From NCBI RefSeq assembly GCF_026341125.1, contig NZ_JAPEOR010000007.1, positions 1 through 64,000 of the forward strand: DNA of 64,000 nucleotides. Reading direction: 5' to 3'. Positions 43,729 to 53,092 of the stretch are shown one piece after another; position 1 is the stretch's first letter; every line of letters starts with the position of its first letter. A program made the translations under genes and the position numbers. This DNA comes from Streptomyces sp. NBC_01142. Its GTDB lineage: Bacteria > Actinomycetota > Actinomycetes > Streptomycetales > Streptomycetaceae. Below the pieces are notes generated by a model, which saw only the letters and a program-made list of their open reading frames with translations, did not search any database and had not been told where the DNA came from.

Positions 43729-45919
43729 CGTCCGAACGGGTGCAGACCGGTTCCTTCAGCTGGCGGACCAGTACGCGCGTTCCGGAAATACCCGCATGGA
43801 GGCGGAGTGTCGCTACCAGCGGGCACAGAGTCTGGGCCGCGGCCAGAAAACCGTCGAGGGTCTCGTACAGTCCGGCGACACATCGGCCCTGATTGACCTG
43901 CGGAAGGAGCGCGCGGCGGAGTACGAGCGCGCGGCTGAACTGTTCGCCACGAACGGCCTTGTCGGGGAGGCGGGACGGTGCTGGTATCAGGCTGCGTACG
44001 AGTACAACTGGCTTGGACTGGTCCGCCCGGAGTATCGCGAGAAGTGCTACTCCACCTGCAGCACAGCCGCCGAGCACCTCGGCGCCGCCGGCGACTGGTG
44101 GGGGAAGGGGCTGGCTGAATTCGCGGCCGGACAGACCTTGCGGACAGGCGTGATCGGCGGCCCGCCGGACCCGCGGAACATACCTGCCCTCCGCCGTGCG
44201 GCAGAGGCCTTCACGCGCGCGAACCGCCCGGTGGAGGCGGCTGCAGTCGAGTTGACGGCTGCCGTCGCGCTGACGCAGACCGGCGGCGAGGCATGGATGC
44301 CCACCGCCGTCGAGGCCTTGCACACCTATGAACAGGCCCGGCCGAGCCTGCGAATACCCAAGGACCGGGAGATCAACGACCGGATCATCGTCGCCAACGG
44401 AGCCCGAGTCCTGACCAGCAAGGTGAGCAGGTCGGCCGCCACCATGCGCGAGCACCCGGTGTGGAGCGAGCTCGTCTGGCTGCTCAGTGAGGCACCCAAG
44501 GCACGCTCGTTCCAGGACCAGCACCTGCAGGACGACACCTGGAGTCGCCTGGCTGCCGACGACAGCACCCTGTCGGAGCTGATGACGCGCAGGAAAGATC
44601 TGGCACAGGAACACACCGATCTCGAACGAATGATCAAAGCGGCAGTGGTCACCAGACGCTCCGACGCCAAGGTCCAAGTGATGGAGCAGGAACTCAGGCT
44701 GAAGGAACGCGGGCTGGAGGATATTGACCGACAGGTGGCCACACGGTTCCAGCGTCTTGCCCACGACACCCCAGAGCGGATCGAACTGCTCAGCACCTCC
44801 CCGGTAACCCCGCAGCAGCTGCAGGCCTGCCTGGAACCGGGCGAGGCGTACATCGGCTACCGGTGGAACGACGGAGCTCCCCTGCGCTCCATCGTGACCC
44901 GGGCCACGGTGACTACCGGGCTTGCCACGGGCGTCACATCGGAATTCGCTACACAGGCCGTCGCCGCCGGCCGCGACGGCGAGGACTTGCCCCGTGACGA
45001 GTTCACCGATGCGGATCGGTTGATCGGGTCGGTCCCAGAGGAGACTGACACGCTGATCATCTCTCCCGATTCGCTTCTCCTTGGCCTTCCATGGCACCAG
45101 CTGCCGAGCCCAGGTCAGACCGATTCCAACCTCACGCTCGGCGAGCGCTACACGATCTCGATCGTTCCTGCAGCGGGCGTCCTGCGCCATCTGCGAACCA
45201 ACCGTCCGAGCGCCGCACGGCCCGGGCAAGACACCGCCTACCTGGGAGTGGCCTGTGACGGAGGGGGCGAGGACGCCCTCAGCTTCGTGGACCAAGAGGT
45301 GAAGGCGACCAGGCGGAACCACTTCGCCGATGAAGCCGGGTCCGGCTGTCTCGTGACCGCGGACTGCGGCAGGTTCTTGGAGCGTGGATGCAGTGCCGGT
45401 CTGCTGCACCTTGCGTGCCACGCTGAGCCACATGGGCTGCTGCTCTCCTGCGACGGCACCTGGACCCGTCCCACCGACCTGCTCAATGTGCCCGGACGCA
45501 CTTTCGGTGCCGACATCCTGCTGCTGACCGGATGCAGCGCGGGCGACTTCTCGGGGGAGGAGAACAACGAGTTTCTCGGAGTCGTCCGCCAGCTCATCGT
45601 AGTGACCGGCGCCCGGGCCGCCGTCGCCAGCGTGGCGCCCGTTCCGGACGCGGCCGGCGTGCTTTTCGCGGACCTGTTCGTATCGGCTCTGAATGGCAAG
45701 AGCCCGGACCGCCCGTGGCGAACCCCCGGCCACCCGCTCGCGGTCGGTCCGGCGCTCGCCTGGGCGCGACAGACGATGCGCACCAGACTGCGCGTCGAAG
45801 ACGTCAAGGCCGTCGTCGCCGGCTGTGAACACCCGCGACCGGCACGCTCCACCTGGTGGTCCCCCTGGTTCGTCGTGGGCGACCCCAGGGCAACCACGAG
45901 CGGCGGCCGGACCACCTGA
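43721..45919 (+). CDS. CHAT-domain protease with N-terminal TPR-like region
   Basis: 732 aa. Residues ~1-270 are TPR-like helices (RYQRAQSLGRGQKTVEGLVQ; ERAAELFATNGLVGEAGRCW), followed by a coiled-coil region near 300-345 (RRKDLAQEHTDLERMIKAA). The C-terminal ~300 residues are a CHAT (caspase-like) domain: LIISPDSLLLGLPWHQLPS, catalytic His in LLHLACHAEPHGLLL (~565), and catalytic Cys in ILLLTGCSAGDFSG (~604). CHAT proteins cut partner proteins, some in antiviral systems. The catalytic pair is intact. The gene overlaps the TPR gene and is followed after 24 bp by a small gene. Confidence 0.9.
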   Translation: MTSVRTGADRFLQLADQYARSGNTRMEAECRYQRAQSLGRGQKTVEGLVQSGDTSALIDLRKERAAEYERAAELFATNGLVGEAGRCWYQAAYEYNWLGLVRPEYREKCYSTCSTAAEHLGAAGDWWGKGLAEFAAGQTLRTGVIGGPPDPRNIPALRRAAEAFTRANRPVEAAAVELTAAVALTQTGGEAWMPTAVEALHTYEQARPSLRIPKDREINDRIIVANGARVLTSKVSRSAATMREHPVWSELVWLLSEAPKARSFQDQHLQDDTWSRLAADDSTLSELMTRRKDLAQEHTDLERMIKAAVVTRRSDAKVQVMEQELRLKERGLEDIDRQVATRFQRLAHDTPERIELLSTSPVTPQQLQACLEPGEAYIGYRWNDGAPLRSIVTRATVTTGLATGVTSEFATQAVAAGRDGEDLPRDEFTDADRLIGSVPEETDTLIISPDSLLLGLPWHQLPSPGQTDSNLTLGERYTISIVPAAGVLRHLRTNRPSAARPGQDTAYLGVACDGGGEDALSFVDQEVKATRRNHFADEAGSGCLVTADCGRFLERGCSAGLLHLACHAEPHGLLLSCDGTWTRPTDLLNVPGRTFGADILLLTGCSAGDFSGEENNEFLGVVRQLIVVTGARAAVASVAPVPDAAGVLFADLFVSALNGKSPDRPWRTPGHPLAVGPALAWARQTMRTRLRVEDVKAVVAGCEHPRPARSTWWSPWFVVGDPRATTSGGRTT

Positions 45920-45943
45920 CCGGACAAAGCTGGGAGAGCACTG

Positions 45944-46303
45944 ATGGACTACTGGCTGGATGTAAAGACCGCTGAGCCCGCCGACCTCAACTCTGCCATC
46001 AAGGCGGACGCTGAGGCGGCCCATGCACGAGACGCACCGGTCTCAGACGACGGAGTAGGCCTGCGCAATGAGCCGTCGGACAAGCCGCGAGGAGCAGTCG
46101 ACCTGTTGTCGCTCCTGCTGACGGTACCGGTCGGGGTCGCCGTTGAGGTGGCCGCCGACCAGATCAAGGGGTACCTCCGCCGAAAGGACGGGGACCATCG
46201 GATCAGGGAAGCAACCATCCGCTGGACGGAGGAGACCCTTGACGCCGACGGAAATGTGACGACGGACGAAAGAGAGCAGCGGGTCGAACTCGACGAATCT
46301 TGA
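45944..46303 (+). CDS. small EACC1-like accessory protein
   Basis: 119 aa; the ATG follows GGGAGAGCACTG. An acidic N-terminus, a hydrophobic stretch (AVDLLSLLLTVPVGVAVEVA) and a basic/acidic tail (QIKGYLRRKDGDHRIREATI). The layout recalls the effector-associated constant component (EACC1) proteins that accompany caspase-like and STAND systems in actinomycetes, but sequence support is modest. It lies 24 bp after the CHAT gene, as third member of the operon. Confidence 0.6.
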   Translation: MDYWLDVKTAEPADLNSAIKADAEAAHARDAPVSDDGVGLRNEPSDKPRGAVDLLSLLLTVPVGVAVEVAADQIKGYLRRKDGDHRIREATIRWTEETLDADGNVTTDEREQRVELDES

Positions 46304-46816
46304 CGCGGGGGTCCCTCTCCTCAAGGAGAAGGAAGTACGAGCGAACGTGCCCAGTCGCGCAGGAATATCACGCAGAGGTTCATTCGCGCTGGTTCAATGC
46401 CCGTGGTCAGCTCGCGGTTGGCGGCCCGGGACGCCTCCAATTCGGCATCGCGGTCCTGCACGGCGAACTCGACCTGATTGGGTACCTGGTTCAAACCCAT
46501 CCGCACGGGCCTGGACGCTGTCGGCACCGTCGCCACGGACCGGACCGTAGTTCGTCAGCGGTGAATCGACCGCGCCGTACCGCAATACACCGGCACCTCC
46601 CCCCGGATCACCGAATGGGCCTGCGCACACGGCGACTTCCACGCCAGCAACATCACCACCAAGGGCGTTCATCCTCGACGGGGAAAACTCCGGTCTCGTC
46701 CCCTGCGGCTGGGGTCAAGCGCCAAGTTGGCTACTGCAGCACCTCGTGCGGCAAGTGCTCAATGCGCGCCGGCGTCGAGTTGGCGCCTGCTGCCTTGCCA
46801 CCTCAGTCCCGCACCG
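46304..46816. other. gene debris, including a kinase-like fragment
   Basis: On the plus strand at ~46600-46660 the reading RITEWACAHGDFHASNIT contains HGDFH..N, the catalytic loop of aminoglycoside-phosphotransferase-like kinases (usual form AHGDFHWANLT). It is surrounded by changed frames and stops, so any gene is dead. The rest shows no supported feature. Confidence 0.35.
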
Positions 46817-47692
46817 TCAAGCGCCCAGGTAGGGGCCCAGGGTTGCTGCGGTGGCTGCGCAGGAGAGGTAGTTCTTGGCGTGGTGGAATCCATAGCTTGT
46901 GTGGATGGAGTCGGTGAGGTCCAAGGTGATGCCGGTGAACGCGCGGGCGAGGCGTGGGGGGATGGCTACGGGATCCCCGGGGTCAGCGATGTTGACCCAG
47001 CGGGTGACACCGGCAGGGCGGGCGCCGAGCGGTGCGGACGGACCGGTGGGACGGGGGAGGAGCCGGTGAAAAACGGCGTGGGGCAGGGCAAGCGGAGAGC
47101 CGAGGGTGAGCAGCAGTTCAACGTCGAGTTCGGGATGCGCGTGGAGGGCCTCGTAGGTGACAACGGTGCCCAGGGAGTGGGCAATGACCACACGGGGGCG
47201 ATGCTCAGCTATCCGAGCAGCCACCTCTTCGCGGGCAGCCACGCGGACCTGATCGTCATCAGCGCGGAGGTAGGTTGCGACTTCGCGGAAGAACAACCGG
47301 ACGAACAGCTGGGTGAGCCGGCCATCCAGGCTGAACTTCTCCGCCACCCATGAGGCGGCATACCGCAGGGGTAGCGTCAAAGCGCCTTGAGAAACGGGTT
47401 GGGGAGCGCCCAGTTCGTCTAGCCACGCTGCCATCAATTCCTTGGCCAGTGGGTCGCTCAGTTCCTCGGCGTCGGCCGCTCCCTGCACGGTGGGGCCGGC
47501 GTTGAGGAGCGGAGCGTAGTAGGCGAATTCGAGGTTGAAGCGATTCGCAGGCAATTGCAGCCCGTTGGCGAGATGCTGCGCCCACAGGGCGCTTTGATTC
47601 GTGCGGACTTGATCGGCTGTGGCCTGAGGGACGTGGTTCCCCACACCGTGGACGGCGACAATGCGGAGGGGCTGGGACGCGGGGCTGTTCAT
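46817..47692 (-). CDS. alpha/beta-hydrolase (lipase/esterase-like)
   Basis: 291 aa. Starts with PLRIVAVHGVGNHVPQ, the oxyanion-side HG(V)GN of alpha/beta-hydrolases, and carries the nucleophile elbow VVIAHSLGTVVTYEAL, with Ser near residue 171. A later Asp (WVNIADPGDPVAIP) and His (DSIHTSYGFHHAKNYL) complete a plausible triad. No signal peptide. Its ATG overlaps the WD40 gene stop (ATGA), so it belongs to the caspase-WD40 operon. It may be an effector acting on lipids or esters, or a peptide/ester hydrolase; the function in the system is inference. Confidence 0.8.
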   Translation of the reverse strand: MNSPASQPLRIVAVHGVGNHVPQATADQVRTNQSALWAQHLANGLQLPANRFNLEFAYYAPLLNAGPTVQGAADAEELSDPLAKELMAAWLDELGAPQPVSQGALTLPLRYAASWVAEKFSLDGRLTQLFVRLFFREVATYLRADDDQVRVAAREEVAARIAEHRPRVVIAHSLGTVVTYEALHAHPELDVELLLTLGSPLALPHAVFHRLLPRPTGPSAPLGARPAGVTRWVNIADPGDPVAIPPRLARAFTGITLDLTDSIHTSYGFHHAKNYLSCAATAATLGPYLGA

Positions 47693-49980
47693 GACTCTCT
47701 CCCAAGGACGGGTGCCAAAGTGAGGGCGATGACCTCGTGGCCCATGCCCACCACGGCAATCCCGTCCGGCGTCATCGTTGCGCAGACTGGCTTGTGGGGA
47801 AGGTGCAGAGCCATAAGGCAGGAAGCCGCAGCCAGGTCCCAGACGCGGAGGGTGTGGTCGTGGCTGCCGGTGATGGCGATGGGTCGGTCGTCGATTTGTG
47901 CGGTGGCCACGGCGACTACCGCACCCTTGTGGCCGGTGAGGGGCTGACTGATTGGCTGGCCGGTGGCCAGGTCCCAGACGCGGAGAGTGTGGTCGTCGCT
48001 GCCGGTGATGGCGATGGGCCGGTCGTCGATCTGTGCGGCTGCTACGGCGCGTACTCCTTCAGCGTGGCCGGTGAGGATGGCGGTGGTGCGGCTGGTGACC
48101 AGGTCCCAGACGCGGGCGGTGTGGTCGTGGCTGCCGGTGATGGCGATGGGTCGGTCGTCGATTTGTGCGGTGGCCACGGCGACTACCGCACCCTTGTGGC
48201 CGGTGAGGGGCTGACTGATTGGCTGGCCGGTGGCCAGGTCCCAGACGCGGAGAGTGTGGTCGTCGCTGCCGGTGATGGCGATGGGCTGGCCGTCCACCTG
48301 TGTGGTTGTCACCGCGCGCACCCAGTCGGTTAGGCCTGTGCGAAGTTCTCCGATCGGCTCACCGGTGGCAAGCTCCCAGATACGCCCGGAATGATCATCT
48401 CCAGCGGTGATGGCGATGGGCTGGCCGTCGATCTGTGCAGTGGCCACGGCGAGTACCGCCTTGGTGTGGCCGGTGAGGGTGCCGATGGTCTGGCCGCTCG
48501 CAAGGTCCCACACGCGCACGGTGTGGTCGTCGCTGCCGGTGATGGCGATGGGCTGGCCGTCCACGTGCGCGGTCGCCACGGCGCGTACCCGGCTGGTGTG
48601 GCTGGGGAGGACGGCGGTGGTTTGCCCAGAGGCCAGATCCCAGGTTCGAACTGTGCGATCGCTGCTGGCGGTGACAGCGACTGGGTGGCCGTTCACCTGT
48701 GTGGTTGCCACCGCATTCACATCGTCGGTATGGCCCGTGAGGGGATCGCCGATCGGCTGATCTGTCGTGAGGTCCCACAGCACCAAGGTGCGATCGTTGC
48801 CGGTGGTGACAGCGACCGGTTCGTCGTCTATCGAAGTGACCGCCACCGCCCGGACCCAGTCGGTGTGGCCGGTGAGGGGATCGCCGATCGGCTGACCGGT
48901 GGTCAGGTCCCACACGCGGATGGCATGGTCGTTGCTGGTGGTGATGGCGACCAGACTGCCGTTTACCTGTGCGGTTGCTACTGCGTTCACCCAGCCGTTG
49001 TGGCCGGTGAGGGTGACGGTGGGTTGGCCGGTGGTGAGGTCCCACACGCGCACCGTGTGGTCGTCGCTGCCGGTGACGACGATGGGACGGTCATCCATCT
49101 CCGCGGTTGCTACTGCGTTCACCCAGCCGTTGTGGCCGGTGAGGGTGACGGTGGGTTGGCCGGTGGTGAGGTCCCACACGCGCACCGTGTGGTCGTCGCT
49201 GCTGCTGATAGCAACGGGTGTGCCAGCTACTTGTGTGGCTGCCACGGCACGTACCCAGTCGGTGTGGCCGGTGAGGATGGCGGTGGTGCGACTGGTGGTG
49301 AGGTCCCAGACGCGGACGGTGGTGTCGTCGCTGCCGGTGATGGCGATGGGGCTGCCGTTCATCTGGGTGGTGGCTACCGCGTTCACCGTATCGGTGTGGC
49401 CGGTGAGGATGGCGGTGGTGCGACTGGTGGTGAGGTCCCAGACGCGGACGGTGGTGTCGTCGCTGCCGGTGATGGCGATGGGGCTGCCGTTCATCTGGGT
49501 GGTGGCTACCGCATTCACCGTATCGGTGTGGCCGATGAGGACGGCGGTGTTTGATGCCGATACCTGCGAGCCGGTTGCCCACAACGGGCGCCAGCCGGCG
49601 CCACGGGCAAGGTCCGCAGCGAGCTCTCGGGCCTGGAAACGGGCGGCGTTCAGGATGAGGATGTGCTGGCGCTCCTGGGGAGCAAGCGTACGGAGGAGCG
49701 AGTAGGACGTGCGATAGACCGCGGCGCTGAGCCGCTCGCTTCGGGTAGTTGCCTTGCGAAGAATGGCACTGACGGTGTCGGGCTCCGCATTGATAAGAAA
49801 GGCAGGATCTTGGAGCAGTTCTCCAGCCCTGCCGGCATGGATGGCGTGTTGGGCCGCATGGCGCAGCACGTATGGGTCGGCTACCTGCCAGGCGCGACTG
49901 CCGTCTTCAGCTTTCGGAATGGACTCAAGGAGCCGTTCGTAAACGGTTGCGGCGAAGGGCTGCGGTGCGGCAGTGCTCAT
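47689..49980 (-). CDS. WD40 double-propeller sensor protein
   Basis: 763 aa. Residues ~1-140 are helical (ATVYERLLESIPKAEDGSRA; PYVLRHAAQHAIHAGRAGEL), the type that normally links a STAND NTPase to its repeats. Then 13 regular WD40 units of 43-45 residues and a degenerate 14th, enough for two seven-bladed propellers. The consensus unit is LTGHTDWVNAVATAQ, then IAITGSDDHTVRVWDL. Repeats are unusually alike, even at DNA level (see the repeat feature). The ATG overlaps the caspase-NTPase stop (ATGA). In many actinomycetes caspase, NTPase and WD40 are one polypeptide; here they are split in two genes. The repeats likely bind the trigger. Confidence 0.9.
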   Translation of the reverse strand: MSTAAPQPFAATVYERLLESIPKAEDGSRAWQVADPYVLRHAAQHAIHAGRAGELLQDPAFLINAEPDTVSAILRKATTRSERLSAAVYRTSYSLLRTLAPQERQHILILNAARFQARELAADLARGAGWRPLWATGSQVSASNTAVLIGHTDTVNAVATTQMNGSPIAITGSDDTTVRVWDLTTSRTTAILTGHTDTVNAVATTQMNGSPIAITGSDDTTVRVWDLTTSRTTAILTGHTDWVRAVAATQVAGTPVAISSSDDHTVRVWDLTTGQPTVTLTGHNGWVNAVATAEMDDRPIVVTGSDDHTVRVWDLTTGQPTVTLTGHNGWVNAVATAQVNGSLVAITTSNDHAIRVWDLTTGQPIGDPLTGHTDWVRAVAVTSIDDEPVAVTTGNDRTLVLWDLTTDQPIGDPLTGHTDDVNAVATTQVNGHPVAVTASSDRTVRTWDLASGQTTAVLPSHTSRVRAVATAHVDGQPIAITGSDDHTVRVWDLASGQTIGTLTGHTKAVLAVATAQIDGQPIAITAGDDHSGRIWELATGEPIGELRTGLTDWVRAVTTTQVDGQPIAITGSDDHTLRVWDLATGQPISQPLTGHKGAVVAVATAQIDDRPIAITGSHDHTARVWDLVTSRTTAILTGHAEGVRAVAAAQIDDRPIAITGSDDHTLRVWDLATGQPISQPLTGHKGAVVAVATAQIDDRPIAITGSHDHTLRVWDLAAASCLMALHLPHKPVCATMTPDGIAVVGMGHEVIALTLAPVLGRES
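47851..49522 (-). repeat. near-identical WD40-encoding DNA repeats
   Basis: Units 49259-49390 and 49391-49522 (132 bp each) differ at one base. A 168-bp block at 47851-48018 recurs without change at 48118-48285. A ~100-bp block at 48971-49071 recurs at 49103-49203. Such sameness between neighbouring blades points to recent duplication or gene conversion. Confidence 0.8.
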
Positions 49981-52046
49981 CCGGTTTGCTCCTGCCCTTG
50001 GCGGCTGTAGGGTCCGGCCCGAAGCCGTTCTGCGAGTCCTTCGTGGAAGAGCCGGTACAAAGTGGTGCCGTCGACGTCGATGTCGCGGCGCAGGTAGAAG
50101 CGGGCTTGCTCAAGGGCTTCGCGGAGGCTGTCGGTCGGTAGGGGGCCGCCACTGGATTCACGTTGCATGAAGGCGGGGGCAACGTGGGCGAGGGCTCGTT
50201 CCGGTATACCGCGGCCTTCCGCGTAGGCGAGGGCCGCCAGGACAGGGCGTAGGTGTGGTTGGTCACCGCGGCCGACGAGATCAAGTTCGAGGAGCTCCGC
50301 CAGGTCCACAGGGGCTGCAAGCCCGAGTTCTCGGGCGAGTGCCGGGTTGCACTCGGTGGGCAGGGAGAGAACGTGACGCACGTAGAGGCCTGCAGCCAGG
50401 AACTCTCCCCACGCCAGCGGCTCGGCCTCACCGGCAGCATCCTGGGATGGAGCGTTGACACCTGTCAGACGTGTTGCGATGCCTTCAGCAAGAGCCCTTG
50501 CGGCCTCTCCAGCCTCCGCTGCTGCGTAGGAGGTGTCGATCGCAAGCAGGGCCCCCACGTACTCCTGCAGCGACTCGTAGAGGTCGTGTGGCTGGACATG
50601 GTTGAGGTCGAGCCAGCCTCCGGAGGCGTCAGCAAACTGTGTCAGGGTGGCGAAGCGCCGATCCGAGCGGGTTCCCACAAGCAGCCGTATCCGGGGAGAG
50701 TCCTTGAGGGCCTCACGGACCAGCGGTAGCAACAGGGCTTGAGTAACGTCCTCGGGTCTTTCAGCCTCATCGAGGGCATCAATCACCACGGTGTAGGGGG
50801 CGTCAGAAGCCGATTGCGCGAGCTCGAGCAGACTTTGCGCGTCCCAGCCGTCAGCGGGGCGGTCCTTCTCGGCTGCTCCCATCTGGCGGGCGAGGGAGTC
50901 GCTGACCTGCGTAAGGTCACGGCGTCGGGCATGGACCACAGCAAGCCGCTCGTTACGGCCCGGCTTGGCCGGCAGGGAGTGCCACAGATTTTGCGTGGCG
51001 CCGCGCAAGGTTGGATGGGCCGCGCAGACAAGAACACCCAAAAGCGCCGATTTGCCCACTCCGGGTTTGCCGGTCAGGAGACGAAAACCGGACCCTTGGC
51101 CGTTGAACCACGCGGTCAACGCCCGGACTTCCGCGTCTCTTCCGCGGAAATACCCCTGACCTGAGTCGCCGCGGTCCAAAGGTTCCGCACTGGCGCCACG
51201 AAGCATGAAGTGCCGCGCGTCGAAGGCCTCGTCGAGCATGGAGGCGATGCCAGCATCGACTTCCGGCAACAGGCTCTCCTGCCTGGTATAGCCGGGATTG
51301 GGGAAAAACGGCAGGTGATCGATGCGAGCCGTGAACGGCACGCGACTGACGTCCACCTGCTGAGCGAAGCCCTCCGTTTCGCTGAGCTTCGCCACTTCTC
51401 GGGCGATCTCGTGCGCGACAGTCGGCAGCGGAATGTGCTGGTATGACGAGTCCACTGCCAAAGTGCCGTCGAGGTAGTGCCCTAGAACCATGGCCGTGGC
51501 GCGGCTCAGCCGGTAGCCGAATGCTTTGTCTTCGCGCCCGGAGGCGGCGATCACCCAGGCACGGCGCTCACCGACCTGCATCTGCTGCTGCCAAGACAGT
51601 GTCGCAGCGGCACCGGAGTTGCACAGATCGAGAATGAACAGCGTCCGGGGCCGCGGCTTGTCGGGGTGTGATTCGATCAGGCTGATCCACGAGGAGACCG
51701 GGTCGTCGAGGTTTGTTCCATCGCTCGCTACGACGTGTAGTTCCCGTTCGCCGGTCTCGGCCAGCCTGCCGTGCGCAACAATGTGAACCACGAGCGCCTG
51801 CGTGCTGGTGGACCGGACAGCATTGCGGACTTTCTCACTAAGGTCTGTGGTCTCATCGGGCCGCCACGTCTCGGTGTAGCCGAACCTGACGAGCGCCTCG
51901 GACACCGACGCGGCGCGTGCGGGCGCCTGGTCCAGCGGATCCAGTGCACCCAGCGCAGGTACGCCATCCTCGCGCTGTGCAGTCACGGACAAGCCCACAG
52001 ACAGCGCTACCCGTTCCGCGCTGTCGCGGCCAACACCGTTGTCCAT
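49977..52046 (-). CDS. caspase-like peptidase fused to STAND NTPase
   Basis: 689 aa from the ATG at 52046, with AAGGA six bases upstream; the frame is open to 52445 but the extra part looks non-coding. Residues ~1-260: caspase fold with catalytic His in ALVVHIVAHGRLAE (~88) and Cys in TLFILDLCNSGAA (~139). Residues ~290-600: NTPase with YFRGRDAEVRALTAWF, Walker A RLLTGKPGVGKSALLG (~324) and Walker B TVVIDALDEAERPED (~418). The end (TTLYRLFHEGLAERLRAG) is the usual start of the linker before WD40 repeats, which are encoded by the next gene. On activation the NTPase should assemble and free the protease. Confidence 0.9.
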   Translation of the reverse strand: MDNGVGRDSAERVALSVGLSVTAQREDGVPALGALDPLDQAPARAASVSEALVRFGYTETWRPDETTDLSEKVRNAVRSTSTQALVVHIVAHGRLAETGERELHVVASDGTNLDDPVSSWISLIESHPDKPRPRTLFILDLCNSGAAATLSWQQQMQVGERRAWVIAASGREDKAFGYRLSRATAMVLGHYLDGTLAVDSSYQHIPLPTVAHEIAREVAKLSETEGFAQQVDVSRVPFTARIDHLPFFPNPGYTRQESLLPEVDAGIASMLDEAFDARHFMLRGASAEPLDRGDSGQGYFRGRDAEVRALTAWFNGQGSGFRLLTGKPGVGKSALLGVLVCAAHPTLRGATQNLWHSLPAKPGRNERLAVVHARRRDLTQVSDSLARQMGAAEKDRPADGWDAQSLLELAQSASDAPYTVVIDALDEAERPEDVTQALLLPLVREALKDSPRIRLLVGTRSDRRFATLTQFADASGGWLDLNHVQPHDLYESLQEYVGALLAIDTSYAAAEAGEAARALAEGIATRLTGVNAPSQDAAGEAEPLAWGEFLAAGLYVRHVLSLPTECNPALARELGLAAPVDLAELLELDLVGRGDQPHLRPVLAALAYAEGRGIPERALAHVAPAFMQRESSGGPLPTDSLREALEQARFYLRRDIDVDGTTLYRLFHEGLAERLRAGPYSRQGQEQTG

Positions 52047-52330
52047 GCACCGTCCTTCTAGCTCTCCGACTTCGAGGGTATTCATCGGCCGTCTCATCGG
52101 CAGGCCTAACCAGAAATGCCCTCGGCACTGCATGATCACAGATAAGGCGAGGCCCTGGGCCAGTTCCCATCTGGTGAGGCACCCTGGGTGTCTGTCATTC
52201 GCTGATCCGGGACCGGTCATGGCCAAGTCACGGTCTTTGCGGCCTGCTTCGCCTGGCTGGTCCTGCTCTCCTGCGGGCAGGTAGAAGGAGCCATGAGATG
52301 CAAAGACAGGGATAAGGCCCGGGATCTCCC

Positions 52331-53014
52331 TCAAGCAGAGGTCTGTTGCCCCCCTGATGCTGTGAGGATCCCGGTCTCGCGGAGAGAGTCGAGATGTCGG
52401 GCGATGGCACTGGCGTGTGCGGGGTCGCGCAGGAGGATGCCGCACTCAAGGTTCTTCTCGAAGGCGTAGCTGGTGAGGTTGGCGCTGCCGATGAGGGCTG
52501 TTTGACGGTCCACCACGATGATCTTGGCGTGTAGTGAGGCGCCGCTTTCGCGGTACTGGACCGGCCAGCTCAGCCGAGTGGCGGGCAGGTCGAAGAAGCC
52601 GGTGCGCCCTTGGAACTTGGGGTTGTCCGCCTGCTGCTCCAGCAGGAGCGTCACCTCGACACCGCGGGCGGCAGCTGCGGTGAGAGCGGTACTGAGCGAT
52701 TTTGGAGGGTAGCTGGCGTAGCTGACCAGCAGGATCTCCCTCTTCGCGGAGTCGACTAGTTCGCCGACGACGGCGGAGGTCAGACGGGAGGTCTGGATGC
52801 TGGAGGCCGGCCCTGTCCACACGACATCCACGCGGTGCCCAACTAGCTGTCTACGTCTGGCCTGCGCGGCGCCGAGCAGCAGGCCTGCGGCGTAGGGGCC
52901 TTCGGTGTCGCCGGGCAGGTAGGAGCGGAGCCTGCGGCAGGCAGCGCGGACGGCTATACCGGCGACCTGAGCCTCCAGCGCCCGCAGACCCCTTCGACCC
53001 CGTCCGGCAGGCAT
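52331..53014 (-). CDS. drmC: DrmC, DISARM phospholipase-D-like protein (apparently frameshifted)
   Basis: 227 aa in the open part. A PLD domain with a single HKD motif: SLHAKIIVVDRQTALIGSAN (H-x-K-x4-D-x6-GS) near residue 170, after KREILLVSYASYPPKSLST. The probable true start is the ATG at 53096, which overlaps the drmB stop (ATGA): that frame reads DLAAELAERLPYDDARQLAH, then must move one frame near 52990 to reach GLRALEAQVAGIAVRAACRR. A +1 base in the AAGGGG run would explain it. Either the gene is broken, or the shorter protein starts at 53014, which has only a poor ribosome site. DrmC has been reported dispensable for DISARM defence. Confidence 0.75.
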   Translation of the reverse strand: MPAGRGRRGLRALEAQVAGIAVRAACRRLRSYLPGDTEGPYAAGLLLGAAQARRRQLVGHRVDVVWTGPASSIQTSRLTSAVVGELVDSAKREILLVSYASYPPKSLSTALTAAAARGVEVTLLLEQQADNPKFQGRTGFFDLPATRLSWPVQYRESGASLHAKIIVVDRQTALIGSANLTSYAFEKNLECGILLRDPAHASAIARHLDSLRETGILTASGGQQTSA

Positions 53015-53092
53015 GCGCGAGCTGCCTGGCGTCGTCGTACGGGAGCCGCTCGGCGAGTTCGGCAGCGAGGTCCTCGAGTGATCCGGGTGGTG

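Noticed and set aside
47851..49522. Possible CRISPR-like array
   Set aside because: The repeat units are coding WD40 blades of ~132 bp without spacers.
48391..49554. Plus-strand frame opposite the WD40 gene with regular repeats
   Set aside because: The repeats mirror the WD40 DNA repeats on the other strand; no independent evidence.
52047..52445. N-terminal extension of the caspase gene
   Set aside because: The extra ~130 codons lack gene-like composition, and a ribosome site precedes the ATG at 52046.
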